A stretch of 64,000 nucleotides of DNA from assembly GCA_019720755.1 (NCBI GenBank), contig CP081303.1, forward strand, positions 3,964,501 through 4,028,500. Reading direction: 5' to 3'. Under the pieces are notes generated by a model. It was not told where the DNA came from. It made no database searches and saw only the letters and a program-made list of their open reading frames with translations. Each line of letters begins with the position of its first letter. Positions within the stretch are counted from its first letter, which is position 1. The translations under genes and the position numbers were made by a program. Shown one piece after another: positions 52,690 through 62,335 of this stretch. This stretch comes from Prolixibacteraceae bacterium. Lineage in GTDB: Bacteria; Bacteroidota; Bacteroidia; Bacteroidales; Prolixibacteraceae.

Positions 52690-54129
52690 CTAGAACTCAC
52701 ATGTTTTTGGTGCACGTGGGAAAGGTATTACGTCACGGATATTACCCATACCTGTAACGAAGGAAATAAGTCTTTCAAATCCAAGACCAAAACCAGCGTG
52801 TGGTGCTCCTCCAAAACGACGAGTATCAATATACCAACTCATCTCCTCTTTAGGGATTCCCATTTCATCCATCTTTGCTTCTAGAACATCTAATCGCTCT
52901 TCACGTTGTGATCCACCAACAATCTCACCAATTTGAGGGAATAAGATATCCATAGCAGCAACGGTTTTGTTATCATCGTTTACACGCATATAGAATGCTT
53001 TGATATCTGCAGGATAGTCTGTAAGAATAACAGGTTTCTTAAATTTCTTCTCTACTAAATACCTTTCATGCTCACTCTGAAGGTCTGTTCCAAAACCTTC
53101 TACAGGATATTTAAATTTACCTTTCTTATTTGGTTTTGAGTTACGAAGAATATCTATTGCTTCTGTATATGTCAAACGAACGAAATCGTTGTCTGCTACA
53201 AACTGAAGCTTTTCGATAAGATTCATGTTTCGCTCCTCTTTCGGCTTGTTCTTTTCGTCTTCTTCTTGACGTTTTGCAAGGAACTCAAGATCTTCATTAC
53301 AATTGTCTAAAGCATATTGAATCAAATACTTCAAGAACTCTTCTGCAAGATCCATGTTGTCATTAAGATCGGCGAATGCCATCTCTGGTTCAATCATCCA
53401 AAATTCAGCTAAGTGTCTAGAAGTATTAGAATTCTCAGCACGGAAAGTTGGTCCAAAAGTATAAATTTGTCCAAGAGCCATTGCAGCAAGCTCGCCTTCT
53501 AACTGTCCCGATACAGTAAGATTGGTTGATTTGCCAAAGAAATCTTGGCTATAATCTACCTCTCCCTCCTCATTTCTTGGGGTCTCATCGAAAGGAAGTG
53601 TTGTAACTCTAAACATTTCACCAGCACCCTCGGCATCAGAACTTGTGATAATTGGAGTATGGATATTATAGAAGTTTTTCTCGCTGAAGAATTTATGTAC
53701 TGCAAAAATCATCGCATGACGAATACGGAAAACTGCACTAAATGTATTCGTACGCATTCTTAGATGAGCATTTTCACGCAAAAACTCAAGAGTATGTTTC
53801 TTTGGCTGGATAGGATACTTCTCTGGATCAGCAGTTCCTAGAACCTCGATTTTCTCTGCTTGAATTTCTACAGACTGTCCGCTACCTTGTGATGCTACCA
53901 ATTTACCTGTTACAGATAGAGCAGCACCTGTAGTGGTGTCTTTTAATGTATCTTCGTCAAAAGAAGCAACGTCTGCTACTACCTGTAAATTACCCAAGCA
54001 AGTACCATCATTCATTGCAATGAAGTTTACACTTTTGCTACCTCTTTTGGTTCTTACCCATCCTTTAATATTTACTTCGGTACCAGCTTCTCCCGAAAGA
54101 AGGATTTCTTTGATCAATGTTCTTTTCAT
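52690..54129 (-). CDS. asnS: Asparaginyl-tRNA synthetase
   Basis: A 479-residue class II synthetase that charges tRNA-Asn. The N-terminal OB-fold anticodon-binding domain spans about 1-110 ([21 protein letters not shown]). Class II motif 2 is [26 protein letters not shown] and motif 3 is [17 protein letters not shown]. Its presence means Asn-tRNA is made directly. TAnnTTTG motif 165 bp upstream. Monocistronic. Confidence 0.98.
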   Translation of the reverse strand: MKRTLIKEILLSGEAGTEVNIKGWVRTKRGSKSVNFIAMNDGTCLGNLQVVADVASFDEDTLKDTTTGAALSVTGKLVASQGSGQSVEIQAEKIEVLGTADPEKYPIQPKKHTLEFLRENAHLRMRTNTFSAVFRIRHAMIFAVHKFFSEKNFYNIHTPIITSSDAEGAGEMFRVTTLPFDETPRNEEGEVDYSQDFFGKSTNLTVSGQLEGELAAMALGQIYTFGPTFRAENSNTSRHLAEFWMIEPEMAFADLNDNMDLAEEFLKYLIQYALDNCNEDLEFLAKRQEEDEKNKPKEERNMNLIEKLQFVADNDFVRLTYTEAIDILRNSKPNKKGKFKYPVEGFGTDLQSEHERYLVEKKFKKPVILTDYPADIKAFYMRVNDDNKTVAAMDILFPQIGEIVGGSQREERLDVLEAKMDEMGIPKEEMSWYIDTRRFGGAPHAGFGLGFERLISFVTGMGNIRDVIPFPRAPKTCEF

Positions 54130-54470
54130 CCTACGATATATTTTGCAATAACTCTCCTTATTTTCACTATAATATTGAATAAAAATATCAAATTTATAAT
54201 GAATTGATGGAGACTGATTTTTACAGTTTAATTGTATTTATGACCTTTTCTCTTTTCAATAAATTGTGAGAAATTAGACTCTAATTGATACTACAAATGT
54301 ACAACTTTTGTTTATATCTTTTTTCTTTCTGAGACTATACTGACGTTTTTTTATACATTTAGATATATTGAAAAACAAAACATTGAAAAGATTGACTATT
54401 TCTATGTTTAAAAAGGATATTTTTGTCTCTTGTTGTTTATCACGAAGTAATATGTTTAAACAAGAAAATT
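54130..54470. other. Intergenic region asnS / orphan gene
   Basis: 341 bp, no gene. It contains a minus-strand TAnnTTTG motif for asnS (54294-54301) and an AT-rich leader for the plus-strand gene. Confidence 0.45.
54294..54301 (-). promoter_or_regulatory. -7 element for asnS
   Basis: TACATTTG on the minus strand; the implied 5' UTR is about 160 nt, unusually long for this genome. Confidence 0.4.
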
Positions 54471-54821
54471 ATGACAGAATCAAAAAAGAAGATACAGAAT
54501 TGGACGCAGTTATGTTTTCGTTTGGGTGAGATGTTTCGACTAGACCTTGACGAAAATGGCGTATTTATGTTAATAGGTATTCGTGAACGTGGATGGGGAT
54601 TTAAAGAGTACACTAAAGAGGAGAAGTTAAATCTTATCTACTTGGGAACTGCTACTCTATTATGTGAAATGAATCGAATAACCAAGGTGACAACCGATCG
54701 TGATGGTTGGCCAGTGTTTAAGGAGCCTAATATTGTCGCAGAATGGACTGAGGTACAGAAAATAGGGGAATTAAAAAAAGGGGCTATAGTATATTTTAAT
54801 CGCATTTGGGGACTTAATTAA
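54471..54821 (+). CDS. Uncharacterised cytosolic protein
   Basis: A 116-residue protein with no signal peptide and no membrane segment. I start at ATG 54471 (MTESKKKIQNWTQL) because the upstream 16 codons look non-coding. The sequence is Trp/Tyr-rich with a mix of helix and strand: LCFRLGEMFRLDLDENGVFMLIGI, then RGWGFKEYTKEEKLNLIYLGTATLL and KKGAIVYFNRIWGLN. It has the coding character of its neighbours. I do not recognise the family. Confidence 0.7.
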   Translation: MTESKKKIQNWTQLCFRLGEMFRLDLDENGVFMLIGIRERGWGFKEYTKEEKLNLIYLGTATLLCEMNRITKVTTDRDGWPVFKEPNIVAEWTEVQKIGELKKGAIVYFNRIWGLN

Positions 54822-54919
54822 ATGTGCATCTCCATTGAAAAGCTATTTGTGGCATAAAGTTTGTTTTATGATTAAAACAAGTGTTGTGTTGTGATCCTTT
54901 AATTTAAAATTGAATTCTT

Positions 54920-55639
54920 ATGAAGAATAGAATATTATTAGTTTTATCTCTAGTTCTGTTTTCTGTGTCCTTTACTTATGCAAGTAACTCTAGTCACGAT
55001 GATAATGATTGCGGTACTATTGATGTAAGTAGTGATGCTGAAGAGTTGGTTCTCCCAAAGAAGGTATTTATTAACCTCGAGTTGGTTAAATTACCAAAGA
55101 TGAAGGATGGAAAGCCAATTCAGGTAATGGAGGATGAGTGTATTAAGTTATTGGATGCATATGATATTCCTAGAAAAAACCTTAAAGTTGTTTCTGTGGA
55201 TAACAAGATGGTAACCAAAAGAAAATCTCAAATAGGTGTTTCTGAAACGAGAAAATATGAATTGGAAGTAACAGACTTTACTATTCTTGACAATCTATTC
55301 TTAGAGTTTTCTCAGATGAAGTACCTAACAGCATCTCTTGGTCGTTACGATTATGGAAACTTAGATGAGATTAGGAATCAACTGGCGGTTAAAGCAGCAG
55401 TGAAGGCTAAAGAAAAGGGAACGATGATTATTAATGCGCTTGGTCTTAAATTTGTCAGAATTATGAATGTGAATGTAAATAACTATAGCAACACATATGC
55501 AAGGGCTGCTCGAGTTAATTATATGGCAGCAGATGCTATTGAAATGAAATCATCTGGACCAAACTATAAAAGTGCTAATTTTGAAATACAGAAAATGAAG
55601 GTAGTATCTTCTGTCTCCATGAAAATAATGGTGATATAA
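54920..55639 (+). CDS. SIMPL-domain (DUF541) exported protein
   Basis: A 239-residue secreted or periplasmic protein with a clean signal peptide (1-21, ending TYA). The body fits the SIMPL/DUF541 family: DVSSDAEELVLPKKVFINLEL near 36-56, a mid-region with ETRKYELEVTDFTILDNLFLEF, then NQLAVKAAVKAKEKGTMIINALGLK. The family is linked to outer-membrane or signalling roles and sometimes to oxidative stress, but the function is not settled. Monocistronic, with a terminator shared with MarR. Confidence 0.8.
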   Translation: MKNRILLVLSLVLFSVSFTYASNSSHDDNDCGTIDVSSDAEELVLPKKVFINLELVKLPKMKDGKPIQVMEDECIKLLDAYDIPRKNLKVVSVDNKMVTKRKSQIGVSETRKYELEVTDFTILDNLFLEFSQMKYLTASLGRYDYGNLDEIRNQLAVKAAVKAKEKGTMIINALGLKFVRIMNVNVNNYSNTYARAARVNYMAADAIEMKSSGPNYKSANFEIQKMKVVSSVSMKIMVI

Positions 55640-55659
55640 AATTTATCATTGAATAATGA

Positions 55660-55700
55660 AAAAGATCCAATCGTGTTATTTTACAATTGGATCTTTTTTT
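55660..55700. terminator. Bidirectional terminator
   Basis: AAAGATCCAAT / ATTGGATCTTT with a 14-nt loop, T tract on the right and A tract on the left, between SIMPL and MarR genes. Confidence 0.75.
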
Positions 55701-55707
55701 ATTCTCC

Positions 55708-56130
55708 TTAAGGATTTACTTCTACTATCTTATTTAAAGAGGATGAAAATGCTTCTAGTTCTTCAGATGTAAGTGCATCTTCAATAAGATCATTACAACT
55801 ATTTCGAACATTATCGATCTCTTTGGCGATATTATCTCCTTTAAATGTTAATTTTAGTGTGATTGCTCTTCTGTCTATTGAGGAAGTAGCTCTTTCTAAA
55901 AAATCATTTGAAACCAATCGATCAACGATCCTGCTCACTCTTGATGGTGATAGGTTCATTTTTTTCCCTAACTCGGAGCTTGTAATATTATTACATTGCT
56001 TCAATATTGTGAAGAACTGGAGTTCAGATTGGGATAGGTTCATTTTTTTCATAATCTCGGTATCTATTTCTGTACACTTAGACTTTAGTTCAAAAATTAG
56101 CTCCAAGATTGTTTTCGAATTATGCTTCAT
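55708..56130 (-). CDS. MarR-family transcriptional regulator
   Basis: A 140-residue winged-helix regulator. I start at ATG 56130 (MKHNSKTILELIFEL), dropping a 19-residue extension. The DNA-binding part is NNITSSELGKKMNLSPSRVSRIVDRLVSNDFLERATSSIDRRAITLKLT, with the DxR of the wing kept. MarR proteins usually repress efflux or detoxification genes. A truncated RND pump lies upstream on the same strand, so this may be the survivor of a regulator-pump unit. An inverted repeat 62 bp upstream may be its operator. Confidence 0.9.
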   Translation of the reverse strand: MKHNSKTILELIFELKSKCTEIDTEIMKKMNLSQSELQFFTILKQCNNITSSELGKKMNLSPSRVSRIVDRLVSNDFLERATSSIDRRAITLKLTFKGDNIAKEIDNVRNSCNDLIEDALTSEELEAFSSSLNKIVEVNP

Positions 56131-56168
56131 ATTACCAAATGATATTATGTGTGTTGTTGTTTGATAAG

Positions 56169-56176
56169 CAAAAGTA
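56169..56176 (-). promoter_or_regulatory. -7 element for marR
   Basis: TACTTTTG on the minus strand, 39 bp before the chosen start. Confidence 0.5.
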
Positions 56177-56192
56177 ATAAATAGCACCTATA

Positions 56193-56220
56193 AATTCAAT
56201 GCTTTTTAGCTAATTGAATT
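56193..56220. promoter_or_regulatory. Candidate MarR operator
   Basis: Inverted repeat AATTCAAT-N12-ATTGAATT just upstream of the -7 element. Confidence 0.4.
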
Positions 56221-56770
56221 AAATGTTAATATTATATACTTGATTTTTTAATTTAAAACAGATCTAGTTTAAGATCGAATATGTTATAAAATAGATGTTT
56301 TATGAGAAACTATACCTTATTAACAAAGTGTTATCACAGACAATTACTGATCTAATATGTGCTTATATTAATTATTGTTACGGTATACTGTTTGTCTTTT
56401 TCATAACATTTGCCCTGATATATTCCCCTCTATTATCTTTAACTTTGAGTTTAAACCATAACCCCAATGCTCTATATTAACGCCATAATTTGTTCATGAA
56501 GAAAAATATAGGGTGCAAAAAATAAGTTTCACTATTTCTTAAGGATGGAGTATATCTCCCTGTTATTTATACATAATCTGCTATGTAGTGACTTACGTGA
56601 CCAATAAACTAGTGTGATCTTTCCTATATTAAAATGATTCAATTCCATCTTGAACCATTTAATTATCCTTATATTACTTCTATAATCGCCTACTGTGTTT
56701 TTGTATACACCTATTCTAGTGTCAATAATAGTCTTTCCAATAGATTGAAATGATGATATTTTTCTTCCTA

Positions 56771-57303
56771 TTATTTGTAAAGTTGTCTGTATAAAATAGG
56801 TATAAGAAAAAGGCTTATGAAAGTTCCATAAATCATTCCTGCTATAATCACAATGGCTAATGGTTTTTGCAATATAGTGCCTAAGCTTCCTCCAAAAAGG
56901 AAAGGAATCATCGCTAAAATGGTTGTAAGGCTCGTCATGACTATTGGTTTTATACGTCTTAGACCCGCTTCGTGTATGGCATCGTCCAAGCCATAACCTT
57001 CATGACGAAGACGATTAATTGTATCTATCTTCAAAATCGAATCGTTGATAATAATTCCAGACATAACCACCATACCAATCATACTCATCAAGTTGATTGA
57101 GCTACCACCTAAATACAAAACAACTAAAACTGCTGTTAGGTCAATAGGTATCTCTATCAATACCAAGAGAGGTTGAACTAAGGATTCGAACTGGGCGGCT
57201 AGTATAAAATAGAGTAACACAATTGCAATAAGAAGAATAAAGAACATCTCTTTTATAAGCTGTTTATTCTCAAAGTAACTTCCTCGAAGTATATATCTAG
57301 ATT
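56771..57303 (-). pseudogene. RND efflux permease, C-terminal fragment truncated by an IS
   Basis: The frame codes for the last 177 residues of an AcrB-type inner-membrane pump. It stays open without a Met from the IS boundary (SRYILRGSYFENKQLIKEM...) through FILLIAIVLLYFILAAQFESL, PIDLTAVLVVLYLGG, the helix GMVVMSGIIINDSI and RIKPIVMTSLTTILAMIPF. The upstream 800 or more residues are absent: sequence on the far side of the IS has stops and no RND similarity. The fragment cannot form a pump. Confidence 0.9.
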
Positions 57304-58523
57304 CAGGGCTTGTTCATGAATTATTTATATGAGAAAAGGTCGACTATTCATATTATATTTGGATTTGTAAAAACAGATATAAATTATGGATAACGACCTT
57401 TCAAGTGCCGAAATTAGAAGATTTTATGAGAAATTACAAGTCAAATTGGTAGATAATAGGAGTCATGTAGGACTTAAGCACGAATTGGCTTTTGTTATCA
57501 CTCTTTTTATTATCTCAATTCTGACAAGTTATGGTCATCTAAGTATGAATAAAATTCATCGCAATATGGTTCGTCATTACGAGAAACTATGTATCTGTTT
57601 GCATAAAGATATCGACAGTTGTATAAGTCGAGTTCAGTTAACAAGAATCCTATCTGAATTTGATTATGATTCCTTTTTGACAATTTGTGATGAAGTATAC
57701 TCTTCTACAGAATGGATATCTATTGATGGGAAGGAACTTCGAGGAAGTATAGATTCTAAAAGCAATAAAAAGAGAGGGTTAAGTATTGTTTATTCTATTG
57801 GTCATAACACAAATATACAGCAGTTATTAGGCTTTTATGATGGAACAAAAGAGAGTGAAAAGAACATTGTTTATGATCATATTCTTGAGTTGCCAGAGAA
57901 GGCAAAGGTAACACTAGATGCAATGCATAATTCAGAAAATCTGTTGTCTAATATTCACCAAAATAGTCGATTCTATTTAACTCAAATAAAGTCCAATCAG
58001 CAGAAATTAAAGGATGACTTAGTACATACATCCAATCATATAAAAGTAGATGATGTGATGACAGAAATAGACAAGTCACATGGAAGAATAGACTCTAGGA
58101 AGTACGAAATATACCCAATAAATACAGAAATGTTAGATCCTAGATGGTGTAATAGTGGCATATGTAATATGATTAAAGTGACAAGAGAGAGTTATAATGT
58201 AAAGAGAGATAAAAGGAGTACAGAAACACGATATTATATCACAAATTATAATGGGAAAATCGATGAAATTGCTGGAGCTATTAGAGGTCATTGGAAAATA
58301 GAAATAATGAATCGTATTCGTGATGTTAATTTTGGAGAAGACAAATTAAAGTCTTTAGATCATGGATTGCAAAAATCGATATCCTCTATTATGTTATTTA
58401 TATGCAGTAAGTTAATGGAAATAAATAGTTACAACAACTTAAATATTTTAAGAGAAGAACTTGTGCACAATACTGATAAAATACACGATGTCTTCGCTGC
58501 TTAAATTTCATGAACAAGCCCTG
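57304..58523 (+). mobile_element. ISAs1-family insertion sequence, 1220 bp
   Basis: Bounded by 17-bp perfect terminal inverted repeats CAGGGCTTGTTCATGAA (57304-57320 and, inverted, 58507-58523), enclosing one transposase gene. No 8-10 bp target duplication is visible (flanks TATCTAGATT and TATTTGTCTA), suggesting a later deletion next to the element or inter-element recombination. Confidence 0.92.
57386..58504 (+). CDS. ISAs1-family transposase
   Basis: A 372-residue DDE transposase. The N-terminal DDE_Tnp_1-associated domain covers about 1-90. Catalytic residues fit D114 (WISIDGKELRG), D178 (VTLDAMHN) and E306 (GHWKIE). KSNQQKLKDDL corresponds to the K-x-NQ-x-L motif and GTKESEKN to the family KSNE block. 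Full length and uninterrupted, so possibly active. It ends 19 bp before the right inverted repeat end. Confidence 0.93.
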   Translation: MDNDLSSAEIRRFYEKLQVKLVDNRSHVGLKHELAFVITLFIISILTSYGHLSMNKIHRNMVRHYEKLCICLHKDIDSCISRVQLTRILSEFDYDSFLTICDEVYSSTEWISIDGKELRGSIDSKSNKKRGLSIVYSIGHNTNIQQLLGFYDGTKESEKNIVYDHILELPEKAKVTLDAMHNSENLLSNIHQNSRFYLTQIKSNQQKLKDDLVHTSNHIKVDDVMTEIDKSHGRIDSRKYEIYPINTEMLDPRWCNSGICNMIKVTRESYNVKRDKRSTETRYYITNYNGKIDEIAGAIRGHWKIEIMNRIRDVNFGEDKLKSLDHGLQKSISSIMLFICSKLMEINSYNNLNILREELVHNTDKIHDVFAA

Positions 58524-58660
58524 TATTTGTCTATTAACGAAGGCAGTATTTCTAAATAATTAAAGGGACTGTAGATGAATTAGAAAGAGAATGTATCCAC
58601 TACATCATCGATATTTTATTGTTTATCAGTTGCTTTAAATACTCACTATTATTTTAGGTT

Positions 58661-58704
58661 TATAAAGCAGAAAGGAGGAAATATTTCCTCCTTTCTGCTT
58701 TATA
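58661..58704 (-). terminator. Long hairpin after the sulfur-relay flavoprotein gene
   Basis: A perfect 21-bp stem (58661-58681 with 58684-58704) with a 2-nt loop. The T tract is poor, but the length makes it a likely terminator. Confidence 0.7.
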
Positions 58705-58756
58705 AAATTGTATTATTTATCCTGTAAGATTACATAGATAAAATGAATATCATAGA

Positions 58757-61195
58757 TTATATAAATAGGTTGACATTTGCATTCTCTGCTGCTTCAAGGT
58801 AGTTTGCTACTCCCCCTACTTCGACACCAGAAATAAACTCTTTTGCATCTACGCCCATTACATCCATACTCATTTGACATCCGATAAGGGTAACTCCAGC
58901 AAGTTTTGCTTTACCAATCATCGTTTCGAGTGCATCCACTTTCTTAGAAGCCATACGGTATCTCATCATCTTAGAACCCATTCCCATCATGCTCATCTTA
59001 GATAACTGAAGCGCCTTCGAACTCTTAGGCATCATAAATCCAAACATACGTCCCATAAGATCTTTCTTTACTTTAGGGGCTTTAGGACTTTTTATCACAT
59101 TTAATCCCCAAAATGTAAAGAACATGGTTACTTTCTTACCCATTGCAGCAGCACCATTTGCAATAACAAAGCTTGCCAATGCTTTATCAAGATCATCACT
59201 AAAAATAACGATTGTTTTGTCATCTCCATTAGAGGTTACAGAGAAACCATCATTATTCGCACTCTTCATGATTTGCGCTGTGATGACTCCCTCTTTCTTC
59301 TCTTTCTGGATCAATGTGTTTCCTGTCACATTACACCAGCTCTCCACATCACGATAAAATCCCATATCTGTGGCAGTAATTTCCATCACTGCATTGGTAG
59401 AAATTTTATCCATCTCTTCTTTTAACAATGCGATTGGTCCAGGGCATTGTAATCCTGTCGCGTCAACAGTGTGCATATTATCTGTCTTATTTACTTTACT
59501 TTCCAGATTGTTGTTGTTTGGATTCTCTATTAAGATTGGATTCTCTTGATTATCAGTGGCTGACTGATACAATTTGTATCCTCCCGATAGGTTATAAACA
59601 TGTTTATAACCCTCTTGAAGAAGGATTCGAGTCGCAACATATCCACGTAGTCCAATTCCACAGTATAGGAAGATAGTCTTGTCTTTAGGGATACGGTCAA
59701 GATTATTTCGAAGTTCGTCTACTTCAACTTGGGTTGCTCCTTTGATATGTCCAAGCTCAAACTCCATAGGGGTACGTACATCCAAAACAAAGACCTCCTC
59801 ATTTCGATTGTTCATATCATATGGAGAAATATGATTAGATAACCCTTTTAATATATTCTCCGCATTAAATGCTACTTGGTTTACAGGATCTTTTGCAGAA
59901 GAGAATGGTGGAGCATATGCATGTTCAATCTCTTGCAGATCGTATATGTTTCCTCTCATACCAATAATGGTTGCAAGCATATCCATGCGTTTGTCAACCC
60001 CTTTTTCACCTACAATTTGAGCACCATATATTTTACCATCCTTAGGAGAGAATACAATTTTAGTCGTCATCTGTGTTGCACCAGGATAGTACCCAGCATG
60101 AGAACCATTGATCGTGATGGAAACCTTATAGTCGATACCCTCTTTAACAAGTTGTTTTTCACTTAATCCAGTAGTTGCAACTGTAAGATCGAATACTTTA
60201 GCTATGGCAGTACCTATGGCTCCTTTATATGCTCTATTGTGTCCATAAACTATATTATCGGCAAGCAATCTTCCCTGTTTGTTTGCAGGACCTGCAAGAT
60301 AAGCGATAGTCGGTTTGTTGGTAATAGGGTGTGGAAACTCCATGCTATCCCCAAGAGCGTAGATATCTTTTTTCGAAGTTTCTAGATATTGGTCTACCTT
60401 AACTCCTCCTGTTGTTCCTATCTCGATGCCAGCTTTTTGGGCTAAAGTGGTATCAGGTCGAACCCCAATAGACAATATTGCTAAATCAGCAACCAATTTG
60501 CGTCCACTTTTCAGTGTGATGTGTACCTCATTGTTTATCTCTTCGAATGAAGTAACGGCATCATTTAGGATAAGACCTACCTCTTGCTCCTTAAAATGTT
60601 GGTGAATTACCGAAGCCATCTCTGGGTCAATCATGTTCATCACCTGTGGTGCTGCCTCTACAACAGAAACATGGATACCTCTATGATGGAGGTTTTCAGC
60701 CATTTCAAGCCCTATAAAACCAGCGCCAATAACGACGGCTTTTTTAGGAGCTACTTTATCAACAAATTCTTTAATTCTATCTGTATCCACTACATTTCGT
60801 AGGGTTAATATTTTAGGACTATTGATACCTGGGATTGGAGGTACAATAGGTTTTGCTCCTGGAGATAAAACAAGTTTATCGTATGAAAGCGTATATTTCT
60901 CTTCTGTTTGATGGTTTAGAACAGTGACGTTTTTTTGCTCACTATCAATTTCGATCGCCTCCGAATAAATTCTAACGTCAATATTAAACCTTTTTCCAAA
61001 ACTCTCAGGTGTTTGAACTAGTAATTTGCTTCTATCTTTGATGACACCACCAATATAGTATGGAAGTCCGCAGTTCGCATAGGAGATGTGCGGTCCTTTT
61101 TCCAACATGATGATTTCACTTTTTTCATCAACTCTTCTTAATCGTGCTGCTGTAGTTGCTCCACCTGCAACACCTCCAATAATAAGGTACTTCAT
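58757..61195 (-). CDS. Four-module sulfur-trafficking flavoprotein (CoADR-rhodanese-TusA-DsrE)
   Basis: An 812-residue fusion. Residues 1-450 are a CoA-disulfide reductase-like FAD/NAD(P)H oxidoreductase (GGVAGGATTAARLRR, active C42 in SYANCGLPYY, ALGDSMEF). Residues 460-545 are a rhodanese with C512 in YCGIGLRG. Residues 575-640 are a TusA domain with C584 in GLQCPGP. Residues 655-812 are a DsrE-like domain with C773 in GCQMSMDVMG. All four have their redox or persulfide Cys. It probably reduces polysulfide or CoA persulfide and passes sulfane sulfur between modules. Such fusions are known in Bacteroidota and Firmicutes. Cytosolic, monocistronic. Confidence 0.93.
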   Translation of the reverse strand: MKYLIIGGVAGGATTAARLRRVDEKSEIIMLEKGPHISYANCGLPYYIGGVIKDRSKLLVQTPESFGKRFNIDVRIYSEAIEIDSEQKNVTVLNHQTEEKYTLSYDKLVLSPGAKPIVPPIPGINSPKILTLRNVVDTDRIKEFVDKVAPKKAVVIGAGFIGLEMAENLHHRGIHVSVVEAAPQVMNMIDPEMASVIHQHFKEQEVGLILNDAVTSFEEINNEVHITLKSGRKLVADLAILSIGVRPDTTLAQKAGIEIGTTGGVKVDQYLETSKKDIYALGDSMEFPHPITNKPTIAYLAGPANKQGRLLADNIVYGHNRAYKGAIGTAIAKVFDLTVATTGLSEKQLVKEGIDYKVSITINGSHAGYYPGATQMTTKIVFSPKDGKIYGAQIVGEKGVDKRMDMLATIIGMRGNIYDLQEIEHAYAPPFSSAKDPVNQVAFNAENILKGLSNHISPYDMNNRNEEVFVLDVRTPMEFELGHIKGATQVEVDELRNNLDRIPKDKTIFLYCGIGLRGYVATRILLQEGYKHVYNLSGGYKLYQSATDNQENPILIENPNNNNLESKVNKTDNMHTVDATGLQCPGPIALLKEEMDKISTNAVMEITATDMGFYRDVESWCNVTGNTLIQKEKKEGVITAQIMKSANNDGFSVTSNGDDKTIVIFSDDLDKALASFVIANGAAAMGKKVTMFFTFWGLNVIKSPKAPKVKKDLMGRMFGFMMPKSSKALQLSKMSMMGMGSKMMRYRMASKKVDALETMIGKAKLAGVTLIGCQMSMDVMGVDAKEFISGVEVGGVANYLEAAENANVNLFI

Positions 61196-61379
61196 TTTCT
61201 ATATAAGAATAATTTGTTTGACGACAGCAAATATAGGGTGTGTTAAGTTCTATTCAAAATTTATGAGTACTCTTAGTTCTCTGTGTATCAATTACATGGT
61301 TTATCTGTGACAAATGTCACAGATAAAACCTAGAATATGGGATAATCTAGCCTCATTGTACTCTTTGAGGATTTCTGAG

Positions 61380-62063
61380 TTACATGAATTGAAGCCTAGA
61401 GTGAATGTGTTCTTGGTCATGATCTAGGAATAGATAGATCAACCCCATATCTACCCAATGAAACTCAGGATACTCTTCTGAGTCGATTTGTAACAACAAA
61501 TCTGTATTTTCGGGTGCTTCATCTCCTTGCAACCATTGAGGATAGCCTCCTAGTTGAGATGCCATCTTAGTGGTAACCCCCAAATCTCTACATATGCTAT
61601 CATACTCCTCTTTGTCTAGCTCCAAGGTCTCATCATATTGCGCTTCATAGTATCGATGAATGGTTTCCCAATCAGGTAATGATAGTATTGGATGAGATTG
61701 AATTGGACAAAATGGATGTATCTTGACCTCTTTGGGAACCTCTTGATAGTACCATTCTGATTTGCTTATATCTGTGCTTAAATATATACAGACGGAGTTT
61801 CTCATGGAACTAATACTTTTGGTATTCAGAAAGAACTGAATTAATTCTGCACCTTTTGGTAATACATTCTCTTCGGTCTTTACTACCTGTAAAACAAATA
61901 CCAATGGATCGCCATCTTCAGAGTAAGGCCATTCAAACGACTCACCCATATAAGGCACTCCTCCAAAGTATGATTCAATTGGCCCATTGATACATTGACT
62001 TTCAGGCTCTTTTACTTCTAAAAGAGTACTTTTTTTTAGCAAACCTTTCACTTTCTCTTTCAT
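61380..62063 (-). CDS. DUF1963 (YwqG-like) protein
   Basis: A 227-residue cytosolic protein. Features of YwqG/DUF1963 are present: KSTLLEVKEPESQCINGPIESYFGGVPYMGESFEWPYSEDGDPLVFVLQV, QLGGYPQWLQGDEAP and LLQIDSEEYPEFHWVDMGLIYLFLD. The fold is known from B. subtilis YwqG, but its function is not. Acidic, no signal peptide. It stands alone with no visible operon partner. Confidence 0.88.
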   Translation of the reverse strand: MKEKVKGLLKKSTLLEVKEPESQCINGPIESYFGGVPYMGESFEWPYSEDGDPLVFVLQVVKTEENVLPKGAELIQFFLNTKSISSMRNSVCIYLSTDISKSEWYYQEVPKEVKIHPFCPIQSHPILSLPDWETIHRYYEAQYDETLELDKEEYDSICRDLGVTTKMASQLGGYPQWLQGDEAPENTDLLLQIDSEEYPEFHWVDMGLIYLFLDHDQEHIHSRLQFM

Positions 62064-62292
62064 AGGTTATCCTGTTTTGAATTTCTGTAAGTGGATGTCT
62101 TAAGATACTAAAAAAACAAGATAAATACCTCATTTAGAGACTGTATTCTGTGTTCAATGTTTTGTGTCCCAGTAGATAGAGAGTGAGTGTATTTGTGTAA
62201 ACTAGGAGTTCTAAAGGAGTCTTTTGAAATCCTACTAGATCAGGCTGATCTTATGGGGAAGTGGAACTGAATTACTTGTAAATTCAATAAGA

Positions 62293-62324
62293 TTCAGGAT
62301 ATGAATTTTAGTTCATATCCTGAA
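62293..62324 (-). terminator. Hairpin after the DUF5686 gene
   Basis: A perfect 13-bp stem TTCAGGATATGAA / TTCATATCCTGAA with a 6-nt loop; weak T run. Confidence 0.6.
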
Positions 62325-62335
62325 ATATTTTATTA

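Larger units (their letters stand above)
56131..56770. other. 640-bp decayed-looking region
   Basis: It holds the MarR promoter/operator and no confident gene. A minus-strand frame open from about 56790 to a stop at 56532 (over 75 codons without an early Met) could be a gene remnant. A plus-strand 61-codon frame at 56295 has no family features. Confidence 0.5.

Noticed and set aside
56295-56480. 61-codon plus-strand frame with hydrophobic stretches
   Set aside because: AT-rich hydrophobic sequence arises easily by chance here; no terminator, partner or motif supports it.
58524-58620. Continuation of the RND permease on the right of the IS
   Set aside because: The relevant minus-strand frames have stops within about 20 codons of the IS and show no RND motif.
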